Shown piece by piece: positions 1 to 9,000 of a stretch of DNA of 64,000 bases. The first letter of the stretch is position 1. Every line of letters begins with the position of its first letter. The position numbers were made by a program, and so were the translations under genes. Origin of the DNA: Cristatella mucedo (Eukaryota; Bryozoa; Phylactolaemata; Cristatellidae). The notes under the pieces are model-generated. The model ran no database searches. It was not told where the DNA came from and saw only the letters and a program-made list of their open reading frames with translations. The stretch is from NCBI GenBank assembly GCA_009760855.2, contig WPIO01000102.1:250001-314000 (forward strand). The letters are read 5' to 3'.

Positions 1-451
1 TTGCACCAACGGAAGTATCCATCAATCCCATCACCCTGCCGCTTTTCTTGCCTTTAACGACGTTAGATTTTTCTCCTAGCTCTTGTTTTTCAAACATTTC
101 CAAAGAATCTTGATCGTTTACTGCTGTGGAAAACTTAATTTTTGCATTGAGTGTTGCATTTTTTTGTTTTTTTTCAAAATCTGAATCTGAATTGATAGCT
201 TTTAATGTGACGATTTTTTTGGCACTATCTTTGGCGATATCTACACCATTGACCTTAGATTCTTTTGTGGCTGCTGATTTCTTTTCTGAAGATTTTATTT
301 TATTTTCATGTGCTTTTGTAGTTGTTTTAATTTGATCTGAAGATGTACTTACCTCAATTTTTTCCCCCGAAACCTCGAATTTTGCTTCTTGCAGATTTTT
401 TTCAAGAGATTTTTCTTGATTTTTCAATGATTTTTTTTCTTTATCTGCCAT
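1..451 (-). CDS. Lys/Ser-rich protein, N-terminal part (runs off left edge)
   Basis: An open frame begins with ATG at 449-451 and stays open to base 1, giving about 150 residues of the N-terminus. The protein starts MADKEKKSLKNQEKS and is very rich in Lys, Ser, Glu and Ala, with no hydrophobic segment. Low complexity persists until about residue 135, where the sequence becomes GRVMGLMDTSVGA and looks more ordered, so a folded domain may begin just outside the window. I do not recognise the family. Composition suggests a disordered basic/acidic leader, such as that of a nucleoid-, ribosome- or envelope-associated protein, but this is inference. It lies upstream-divergent to nothing and follows ybeY in the same direction after about 140 bases. 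Confidence 0.6.
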   Translation of the reverse strand, partial: MADKEKKSLKNQEKSLEKNLQEAKFEVSGEKIEVSTSSDQIKTTTKAHENKIKSSEKKSAATKESKVNGVDIAKDSAKKIVTLKAINSDSDFEKKQKNATLNAKIKFSTAVNDQDSLEMFEKQELGEKSNVVKGKKSGRVMGLMDTSVGA

Positions 452-588
452 TTTTAAAACAACTATAATATCAATTTCCAGCTTATAAATTACAAGCATG
501 AAAAAGTTGGATTGTGATATAAAATAATAAAATCAAGAACAATTTTATTTTAATAAACTTAGCTCCAATTAGCTCCAAAAATTCGCCA

Positions 589-1077
589 TTACGAGCAATT
601 ATAAGGATTTTTTATTCCAAAAATATTTAAAATTTCAACCTCCAAACCCTCCATAATTTCGGCCTCTTCTTCTTCAATGTGGTCGTAATGCATTAAGTGC
701 AGTAAGCCGTGCAGCAACAAATGAGTAAAGTGATCTATTGGCGTTTTTTTTTGATTGCTAGCCTCCGTAATCAATGTTTCTTGAGCCATTATTATGTCTC
801 CCATAAAAAATATTTTATTGTTTTTTTTAGCAACAAATTCAGCTGGATTTGTTGATGGAAAAGAAAGAACGTTAGTTGGATGGTTTTTATTAAAAAACTG
901 TAAGTTATACTGGGTAATTGATTGATTGTTACTAAGAAGTAAATTAGCCTTATATTTATTAGTAATTTTGAGTTTTTGCGAAACGATTTCCATCAATCTT
1001 GCAACGTCTGGTTTGGGCAAATATTGTCGTCCAATTTGCCAATTTTTATTTTCTTTTATTAGCGATATTGAGATCAT
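589..1077 (-). CDS. ybeY: Endoribonuclease YbeY (rRNA maturation factor)
   Basis: This encodes a 162-residue single-strand endoribonuclease that acts in 16S rRNA 3'-end maturation and ribosome quality control. The signature zinc site is visible as HGLLHLMHYDH, with His123, His127 and His133 in the family's HxxxHxxxxxH pattern. The upstream TNVLSFP segment matches the family's conserved (T/N)DVLSFP strand. Length is normal. The start codon at 1077 lies one base beyond the nuoM stop at 1079, so translation is probably coupled to nuoM. The pairing of a complex I gene with ybeY is not an obvious functional unit and looks like a product of genome rearrangement. Confidence 0.93.
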   Translation of the reverse strand: MISISLIKENKNWQIGRQYLPKPDVARLMEIVSQKLKITNKYKANLLLSNNQSITQYNLQFFNKNHPTNVLSFPSTNPAEFVAKKNNKIFFMGDIIMAQETLITEASNQKKTPIDHFTHLLLHGLLHLMHYDHIEEEEAEIMEGLEVEILNIFGIKNPYNCS

Positions 1078-1078
1078 A

Positions 1079-2527
1079 CTAGACTATTTTTGGCAAACGC
1101 AAGATGCTGGGACAGATGCCAAAAAACAAAACCAGGGCACAAATTATCAATAAACCTATATATTCTGCCAATCGCACATCTTGCATGAGGTGATTTTTGT
1201 GACTGGCTACGGCAGATCCAAAAATAACTTTTTTGTTTAACATTAACATATAAATCGCCCCCCATAAAGCACCAGAAGCCAACATAGAAGCCGCTATTTT
1301 GCTGGAGCCAAATCTTCCACCCTGAAAAACCCCACATGAAGATAAAAACTCACCTACAAAACCTGCAGTACCTGGCAAACCTATGCTTGAGAGAGACAAA
1401 AACACAAAAAAACTAGAGTAAATTGGCATTAAATCTGCCAAACCACCATAACTATCTATCATTCTTGTGTGAGCTCTGTTATAGATAACTCCAACGCAAA
1501 AAAACAACCCAGCAGATATAAGACCGTGACTTAACATCTGAAATATAGCACCATCGATACCCATTTGCGAAAGACTAAAAATTCCCGCCAAAACGTATCC
1601 CATATGCGCAACAGAAGAATAGGCGATGGTTTTTTTAATATCGCTCTGATACCAAGCAACAAAAGATCCATATACAACCGCCAAGCCACCAACAATCATT
1701 AAATAGTAAGAGTATTTTGCAGCCAAAACTCCAAAAAGTGGCAAGATTATTTTTATAATACCATAGCCTCCCATCTTAATAACCACTCCAGCTAAAATAA
1801 TTGAACCAGCAGTCGGAGCCTCCACGTGAGCCAATGGAAGCCAGCTGTGAAAGGGCGGAACTGGAAGTTTTATTACAAAAGCCAAGAGCAAAAACCAAAA
1901 TATATAGTCCAAATTATTAAGCTTATCAAGCAATTCCGCATTTGAGGCTAATTCTGAAATGCTTGTTAGGCCGGTATTATTTATAATGACAATTATGGCC
2001 GCCAACATAAATAAAGAACCAAACATTGTGTAAAGGAAAAACTTCATTGCAGCAATCCTTCTGCCTTCGTCGCCCCACACAATAATCATTAAAAACATTG
2101 GCACCAAAGAAACTTCAAATAGAATGTAAAACATTACTATGTTATCTGCCAAGAAAAATAAGGTTAAAAAGAATTGACTAAGAAATATATTGGCAAAGTA
2201 CTCTCTAGGTCTGTTCAGATCCGAATTCCAAGCTGAAAGCACCACCACAAGATAAAGCAAGTGATTTAGAGCCAAAAACCAAACAGACAATCTATCCACA
2301 GAAAACATAGTTTCCGTTATGCCTCCCGTTCTCCAGAAAAAAGCCAACTGAGGCTCCGCAATATCGAAATTAAAATCTACAGCATAAACAGTCAAAACCA
2401 TCGCAATAACACCAAAAATGGCAGTGACTAGAGCTATTTTTTTAGACCAAGAATCGCGAACAACTGGCGCAAACAACATAAACGCACCAAACAAAGGCAC
2501 GCAAACAGAACAATAAAGCCAATTCAT
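1079..2527 (-). CDS. nuoM: NADH-quinone oxidoreductase subunit M
   Basis: This is a 482-residue polytopic membrane protein, the antiporter-like M subunit of complex I, which couples NADH oxidation to proton pumping. The family's key charged residues are visible: Glu138 in FEVSLVPMF, Lys220 in FVIKLPVPPFHSW and His234 in PLAHVEAPTAG. The MKFFLYTMFGSLFML segment is typical of NuoM rather than of MrpD. Length agrees with the family. Its usual partners nuoL and nuoN are not adjacent: downstream is ybeY and upstream is an unrecognised membrane gene, so the nuo operon is split in this genome. Confidence 0.93.
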   Translation of the reverse strand: MNWLYCSVCVPLFGAFMLFAPVVRDSWSKKIALVTAIFGVIAMVLTVYAVDFNFDIAEPQLAFFWRTGGITETMFSVDRLSVWFLALNHLLYLVVVLSAWNSDLNRPREYFANIFLSQFFLTLFFLADNIVMFYILFEVSLVPMFLMIIVWGDEGRRIAAMKFFLYTMFGSLFMLAAIIVIINNTGLTSISELASNAELLDKLNNLDYIFWFLLLAFVIKLPVPPFHSWLPLAHVEAPTAGSIILAGVVIKMGGYGIIKIILPLFGVLAAKYSYYLMIVGGLAVVYGSFVAWYQSDIKKTIAYSSVAHMGYVLAGIFSLSQMGIDGAIFQMLSHGLISAGLFFCVGVIYNRAHTRMIDSYGGLADLMPIYSSFFVFLSLSSIGLPGTAGFVGEFLSSCGVFQGGRFGSSKIAASMLASGALWGAIYMLMLNKKVIFGSAVASHKNHLMQDVRLAEYIGLLIICALVLFFGICPSILRLPKIV

Positions 2528-2561
2528 ACTTTATAACATTTGAAAAATAATTTACAATCAA

Positions 2562-3125
2562 TCAACCCCCAAAACCATAAAAACAATTAAAACAAGAGAT
2601 ATTTTTGAAATTTTGACGCCAGAAGGTACTTTTACCATAGCTGTTTTTTTGTGAGTTATGATTGGTATTTCTGGCAATTTTAAAGGTATTCATCGCATTG
2701 GATGTAACACAAATAACATTATTTTCTGTAGATGATCTTGAAATATTGTCATCCATAATAACAATTTTTTGCTGTGATAATAATTTTAAAAACGAGAAAA
2801 AATTCAACCCAAAATTTCTTTTAGCCATATTGCGCATCTGGAATGAAAAATTTAATAACACATTGTAAAAAGTTAATAATGGGCTCTTTTCAACCAAAAA
2901 TAAGTTATTTTTTAATGAATCTCTGAAAAAAAAGATATATAAAACCAACATCCCACACGAATCACAATCGAAGATATGTTTTTTTAAGCAAAATAGGTAA
3001 AAAATTTCAATTAATATCAAAAGAGAAATATCTGTATCTTCGCAAAGAAAAACCACAAAAGACAAGACAATTATACAAAAATTAAGCATTATTGGCCAAT
3101 ATTTAGCCAGAGAGAAAGCAGCCAT
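2562..3125 (-). CDS. Unrecognised protein with N-terminal membrane segments
   Basis: The frame encodes 187 residues. Residues about 10-70 are strongly hydrophobic (two or three candidate membrane segments rich in Phe, Ile and Leu). The C-terminal half is polar, with an Asn/Ser-rich tail that ends in FYGFGG. The ATG at 3125 falls only three bases after the stop of the VirB2-like gene, which suggests co-transcription and translational coupling. VirB3 would be the usual neighbour of VirB2, but the length and sequence do not match VirB3 as I know it. It could be a divergent secretion-system component, a decayed gene or a chance frame; overlap with virB2 favours a real gene. Confidence 0.5.
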   Translation of the reverse strand: MAAFSLAKYWPIMLNFCIIVLSFVVFLCEDTDISLLILIEIFYLFCLKKHIFDCDSCGMLVLYIFFFRDSLKNNLFLVEKSPLLTFYNVLLNFSFQMRNMAKRNFGLNFFSFLKLLSQQKIVIMDDNISRSSTENNVICVTSNAMNTFKIARNTNHNSQKNSYGKSTFWRQNFKNISCFNCFYGFGG

Positions 3126-3128
3126 ATA

Positions 3129-3533
3129 TCAAGGAATTCTGGAAAGCTCAGGGCAGACCTCTCTCACCAATTCTTCTGGAGTATAATTGGAAGATGGATT
3201 GAAAACCTTACCACTGGGAGATGTGCCCTTTAAACCCTTAATTGTAGAAGGCAAAATAACATAAGCTATACTTTCTGCTGCAAATAAGATTGCAATGCCC
3301 GTACTTGTAACCATAATTTTCTGCCAAGATATATTTCCATACATAAAAGCCACAGCCATGCCCATAATGGTTATAACAGTTAAGGCTCGACCAATTCTAC
3401 CCCTAATAAGCAAGATAACATCACACAAAACTGCCGCAGCCCTATTTGCACCAACAACAGCAGCCTGCACCATGACAATATCTAAAAGATAGCAGGCTAT
3501 GCAACAAATTATCAGGCCAGAAAGACGAATCAT
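3129..3533 (-). CDS. virB2: VirB2-like type IV secretion pilin (TrbC/VirB2 family)
   Basis: This 134-residue protein has an N-terminal signal peptide (MIRLSGLIICCIACYLL, probable cleavage near VQA) followed by the family pattern. That pattern is a Cys-Asp-hydrophobic-Gly-Arg stretch (LCDVILLIRGRIGRAL), a first membrane segment, a short positively charged turn at GNISWQK, and a second membrane segment ending near residue 96. Such small two-helix pilins build the extracellular conduit of the type IV secretion system found throughout Rickettsiales. The polar C-terminal tail of about 35 residues is longer than in many VirB2 proteins. No other vir gene is nearby, which matches the scattered virB2 paralogues of rickettsial genomes. 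Confidence 0.75.
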   Translation of the reverse strand: MIRLSGLIICCIACYLLDIVMVQAAVVGANRAAAVLCDVILLIRGRIGRALTVITIMGMAVAFMYGNISWQKIMVTSTGIAILFAAESIAYVILPSTIKGLKGTSPSGKVFNPSSNYTPEELVREVCPELSRIP

Positions 3534-3707
3534 AAAAAAATTATAAGGCGCAAAAAATAACCTATCAACTTTTGCAGCAAGAAATTGATAATATATTAGT
3601 CAAGTTTTTTTACCGGAGTTTGAACGTAATAAAAATTAATAAAAACACTTGCAAACAAAAGACCCAGACCCACTAGAGATAAATTAAGCACCATAAAGTA
3701 TAAAAAT

Positions 3708-5117
3708 ATGTTCAAAGTAGCCATAGTAGGCAAAACCAATGTTGGAAAGACAACTCTTTTTAACAAATTTGTTGGAAAGAAAATATCAATTACAGATAAT
3801 GCTCCAAGCATTACCAGAGATAGAAAAGAATCTTCTGTTGAGTGGCGTGGTATAAAAATGCTAATTTGCGACACTCCGGGGCTTGAGGCAGCGCAAAATA
3901 CAGATGAATTGCTTCATAAAATGATGGATCAGAGCATGATGGCGGTGGACGAGGCTCATGTTTGTTTGTTTGTGATTGACGGCAGGAATGGGATATCTGA
4001 TGTGGACAAATCTTTTGCAAAAATGTTACGCATCAAGAATAAAAATGTCATACTTTTGGTAAATAAGGCAGAAAATTCCGACAAAATACAGATTTATAAC
4101 GATATTTTTACTTTAGGAATTAAAGAAGAGCACATAGTTGCTATTTCTGCAGAACAAAATATTGGACTGGAAGATATTTATACATTAATGAAAAAATATC
4201 ACGACGAATATCAAAGCCAGCTTCCAGAAATTATACCAGAAGAGGACGAAGCCGATCTGCCAGAGGAAGAAAAAAGCATTAAAATTGCAGTTATTGGCCG
4301 TCCCAATGCGGGAAAATCTACCCTAATTAACAAAATTTTAGGCTATAACAGATTAGTTGCCGATAAAACCCCAGGCACAACAAGAGATGCAATAACCATA
4401 GATATGGAATACAATGGACACAAAATAAAAATTATAGATACAGCTGGCATTAGAAAAAAAATAAATATTAGCGAAAAAATAGAGGCGATGTCTGTTGAAG
4501 AAAGCTTTAGAGCTATAGATTTTGCGCACGTTGTGATACTAATGATTGACGTTAATTCTCCTTTTGATCATCAAGATAGCTCACTAATTCATAGAGTTGT
4601 GGAAGAAGGCAGATCTATAATATTATGTTTAAATAAATGGGACTGCGTGGAGGAGAGGTATCAAAAGCAAAAACTGCAATTCATCGAGAGAAAAATAATC
4701 TCTATGGGTCTGGAAGGCGTTTTGGGAGACTTTATAACCATGTCTGCAATTCAAGATGAAAATGTCAGGGAAATATTGAAAGAAGCAATTAATAGATATA
4801 ATGTTTGGACTACAAAAATTTCAACATCAAAGCTCAATGATTGGCTACGCAACGTTCTTATTCCATCAAAAAAACCACCAACCATAGAAAACAGACCAGT
4901 AAAGCTAAAATTTATCAATCAAATTCACGTCCGACCGCCCTGCTTTAGTCTTTCTGCCAACTTTACCAATATTCCAGATCAATATATTAAATATATCAGA
5001 CATAAAATTGCTGAAGACTTTAGATTGTATGGCTCCCCCATTAGAATTACTATGAATAAAGCAAAAAATCCCTTTAATAGCGAATCCGTGGCACAAAAAA
5101 AGCGCTTCAAAAAATAA
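3708..5117 (+). CDS. der: Ribosome-associated GTPase Der (EngA)
   Basis: A 469-residue double GTPase needed for 50S subunit assembly. The first G domain has the P-loop GKTNVGKT (residues 8-15), DTPG (55-58) and NKAE (119-122). The second has GRPNAGKS (187-194), DTAG near 235 and NKWD near 306. A C-terminal KH-like domain follows to the end, with a short basic tail. The acidic linker between the G domains (about 163-178) is normal for the family. The gene stands alone: the region upstream is virB2 in the opposite direction, and more than 900 non-coding bases follow it. Confidence 0.96.
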   Translation: MFKVAIVGKTNVGKTTLFNKFVGKKISITDNAPSITRDRKESSVEWRGIKMLICDTPGLEAAQNTDELLHKMMDQSMMAVDEAHVCLFVIDGRNGISDVDKSFAKMLRIKNKNVILLVNKAENSDKIQIYNDIFTLGIKEEHIVAISAEQNIGLEDIYTLMKKYHDEYQSQLPEIIPEEDEADLPEEEKSIKIAVIGRPNAGKSTLINKILGYNRLVADKTPGTTRDAITIDMEYNGHKIKIIDTAGIRKKINISEKIEAMSVEESFRAIDFAHVVILMIDVNSPFDHQDSSLIHRVVEEGRSIILCLNKWDCVEERYQKQKLQFIERKIISMGLEGVLGDFITMSAIQDENVREILKEAINRYNVWTTKISTSKLNDWLRNVLIPSKKPPTIENRPVKLKFINQIHVRPPCFSLSANFTNIPDQYIKYIRHKIAEDFRLYGSPIRITMNKAKNPFNSESVAQKKRFKK

Positions 5118-6039
5118 AAACAGAGCAATTATTATTGCTTATTTAAAATGATGCAAACTCCACATCCTGCGAAAAGCACTTAAAGACACATTAGTCGTCC
5201 AAACAACTCCCCCATCCATTTATAGTGCAATTATGCACGACACAATCTCTGCAGCTGTGATGCTGCATACAACACGCCGCACCTCCAAAACTAGCATAAA
5301 AAGCAAATGCACATAAGCATTAAAACATACGATATGGTCAGACTTTTTAACAAAAAAACAGCCAAAATTTCGATATAAATCACATAAAAAAGCAGCATAA
5401 AAACCAAGTCCGAAGTACGAGCGAGGTGCTTAATACATTAAGACAGAGAATATATATATAATACCATACATCAAAAATACCAAGCCTCCAATGGCCATCG
5501 AAATCTTTTACTTAACAAAGAAGCCAAGACCTAGAATAATTTTTTACTTAGCTTGTCGAAAATATATGGTAAAAATTTTATATAAACAACAACAATATAT
5601 TAAAATATATTTTTTTATTGCAATAATAAAGAATAAATCAATTATAAATATTGGTAAATAATCTACTTCTCCAGCGCAAAAAAATGGGATATATACGTTG
5701 ATTGAGATATATGAAAGTTTTGCAATAAAATCAATAAAGAGAAAATAAAATGGATCATGATGCTTAAAAATATGCAAAAATGCCATATTTAGTTGTGATA
5801 TAGCTCACCCAAAGAAGCAATAAATGTTGAATTAAGATTGAAATTTTTTAATAAATTGCAAATAAAACGCACAACCAAAAGATAATTTTTATCAATTCAT
5901 GCAACTATTTACAAAATTATTTAAATACTAAATGAAATTAATAATTATTCCATAATAATTTCCATCAATGTGCTGGTATTTTATTTAGTGAGGGTCATTT
6001 ATTGCTTTATGCAAATTATAAATTTAACTATATTTTAAT
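5118..6039. other. Long non-coding stretch between der and the 1429-residue gene
   Basis: No convincing gene is visible in these 920 bases. A weak stem (AGCAAT at 5124-5129 paired with ATTGCT at 5134-5139) lies just after der and could help end transcription, but it has no proper T run. An 80-residue minus-strand frame at 5544-5786 is hydrophobic and low-complexity and looks like chance in AT-rich DNA. The base composition is like that of the other decaying spacers here. Confidence 0.5.
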
Positions 6040-9000
6040 ATGGATAAACAAACAACAAAAGAAACAGGTGCTTTGATTGGTATGTCGTCGTCAAAATCTC
6101 AAACTCATTCTTCGTCATTACGCAGATCTGCCACTGTTCGTAGAGGTATGCATTTAGGCCATCAACAAGCAACAACTGATCAAAAAACTTTGGGAGGAAA
6201 AGCAAAAAAAGTGGAATGTCCAACCATACCAACAGAGGCCACAACACAAAAAGTGACGGCCGAAGTTCATGAGACTGATGATTTATCGCAAGGCAGCACT
6301 TCTTCGGCAAATTCTTCTTACGATAATATAACCAAAATTGACCAAAAAGATAAAAAAAGAGGAAGTTATTCGTTAGTACAATCGACTGACACGTCGAGCG
6401 ATAAGATGCCAGAAGTTCCGAAGGTTCAATCAATGGAAGACATGCGAATGCCAAAAGAAGATGCAGATCAGATTGCCCAATTGGCGGCACATATTGCAAC
6501 GCCACAATCATCATTGCTTACTTTGGTGACTGCGATGGACGATCAAAAAGAAAGCAAATACAAACTAAATGAGGATCAAGTTACCCAATTAGCACAAGTT
6601 GCAATAATACAATCATTATTTGAAGAGTTGGAAGAGGCAGGGCAAAAACAAGAACCCAAAACAACAGAATGGGAGAAGGCTGCGCCAATAAGAAAGCAAG
6701 GATTAATAGAGAAGCTATCGCCACTTGCGAGAAGAGTTCGCAATGCGATGCTAGGTTTCGGCTCAGGAGATATAAGGTCTGTAGATGTAGAAACAGTCAA
6801 CAAACTAACAGAGGAAATGACAGAAGAGGTAATAAGAAACATAATAACCGAACTAACCGGAAGAAGCAAGGATGATGTCTCTATTGTGGATATAGAGGAA
6901 GTGGCTTTTTTGTTACATCGAGCCAAGATAAGAGAGGGTTGCCCCAAGATCGCAATAATGAAAGAAAACGATCCAATGCAAATCTTATTGGGAGAAGAAA
7001 AAAAATATACCGACACTGTTACAGATAATATTAAAAAATTGCACGATCGATACTTACAATCACGTCACGCAGATCAAATGACAGAAAGATGGGAAATGGC
7101 CAGAAGCACAGAAATACATAAAGAATTAGATTACATAAGTGCTTCAGTATCTTTGGACAAAGAAAGCAAAATAACCCAATCATTAGTTGAGAAATTGACA
7201 GATGAGGCACGCATTCACAATGATAGTATGACTGAATTAATGGAATCAAAGCCAGTCACCAGCCATAATCACTTAAGAAATAGAAGGCAAGCCAAATCGA
7301 TGAAAATGACAGAGATGGAAATGACAGCAACGGTGCAGCAACATACACGTGAGGAAAAAATCCAACAATCATTGCAAAATCTTGCCAAAACACTTGAAGA
7401 ACGTAGCCAATCAGAAACAAAACACTTGTCTGCAATATTCTCGTTATTTTTAATAGAACATTCCAAAATTATGATGGATTCTTTAAAGCCAAAGCCAGCA
7501 GAATTAGAGAGGAAAACACCGCAAAAGCAACAGCCATTACAGAGATTTTTAAAAGCATTAAAACATCAATCCAACCCAAATACGGAAAATCCGGCAGCAC
7601 TGGTAGAAAAAACAGCGGAATGGAGATTTGCAGAAAGAAATGCCATCATTGCAATACGGACCGTCAATCTTGCAAGACAAGTAATTCAAGATAACATTGA
7701 AGGCAACAGAAGTATGCTGAGAAAAGGGATTAATATTTTGACCGATTTTATACCGTCTAGTTTGATTGGTTTGGGCTCAGCGGCAGCTCTTATTGTGGGA
7801 ATGTATAATAGAGTTTCAACTGGCGAGATGGACGATCCATTAGCCATATCTACCGGCCAAGGAACTAGCGCCGCATGTGTTACGTTGTTGCTATCTGGAA
7901 TGGCAGGCACTGGATTAAAAGAACAAACAGCACCAAAAGAAAGTTTAGCTCTGGAAATTGCCGTAAATGACACTTTTGAGCACAATCCAGCAATGAGGGC
8001 ATTGAAAAAAGCTTGTCTTAAGAGAGCATATAATAAACAGACAAAAACTCTAAACATTCTTTCCTATATCACATGGGTAACTATGTTTGTTTGGAGAGGT
8101 GGAATTAACGCGGTATTTCAGATGCCCAATGCCATTCCGCTCACATTTCAGCCCACTGCGTTTGGAGTATTTAAATTTGGGTCGATCGGTCAGCCTTTCA
8201 TGTCCTTAGGAGAGATTGTGGCAAGCACTGAAGCGTCGCGCATATTAACATCTCTACTCTCTGAAGCGGCCGCAATTCATGGATTGGATATTGAAGATAT
8301 TGGCGAGGAAAAATTGAACATGATACTTGAAGAACTTAAGTCGACATTAGAAGTATTAAATAAAGTTTCAATGGATGAAAAATGGACGCCAGAGCAAATA
8401 AATATTGCAATTGGTGTATTGTTTGATGAAATTGTGCTAGAAAATATAGATGTTATTAAAAATGCCGCCATTCCAAACCCATCACTTAAAACAACCTTGG
8501 GCAAGGTATTAACTTCGGCCACCGCAATTATCACCATTGTGGGGCAGGCAACAATGGCTTATATGGGATATAAGAATTTCGAGTTTTGCACCATGGATGC
8601 CGGAAATGCAAGATTGGCAGCAAGTTTTTCTCGTGTAAATCCAGATGGAACCCTTTCCCTTGTGCCAAAAGCGGCAACAAATGGGCTTTGGCAAGCTGCA
8701 ACAGAATCGACGGATCAAATCATGCAAACATCACTTGCACCGCAAATTGCCCGCAACACAACCACAACCTTAGAAAGTATTATAACATCTGCGGCACACA
8801 ACACAACACAGCCAACATCGGCAATGTTGCAAAGTGTAGCTAACTTAGAAAGAGCAGCAACGGCAAATGCAACAAATTTAGCGTCCATTTCCTCACCACT
8901 AACTGAGGCACAAAAAGCTACATCTGAGGTGAGTCGCAAAACAAGAGGCATACCTGGAGCCACCAGATTATCGCAAGTTGAGCAGACAGTGCCGGCACTA

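Noticed and set aside
126-335. Plus-strand 69-residue frame
   Set aside because: It is antisense to the Lys-rich edge gene; its Phe/Ser/Ala composition is the mirror of AAA/GAA codons on the other strand.
3596-3874. Minus-strand 92-residue frame overlapping the start of der
   Set aside because: Most of it is antisense to der. Only 32 residues lie outside, with one hydrophobic run and no other support.
5544-5786. 80-residue minus-strand frame
   Set aside because: Low-complexity Ile/Phe/Tyr translation in AT-rich spacer, with no motif, and no neighbour with which it forms an operon.
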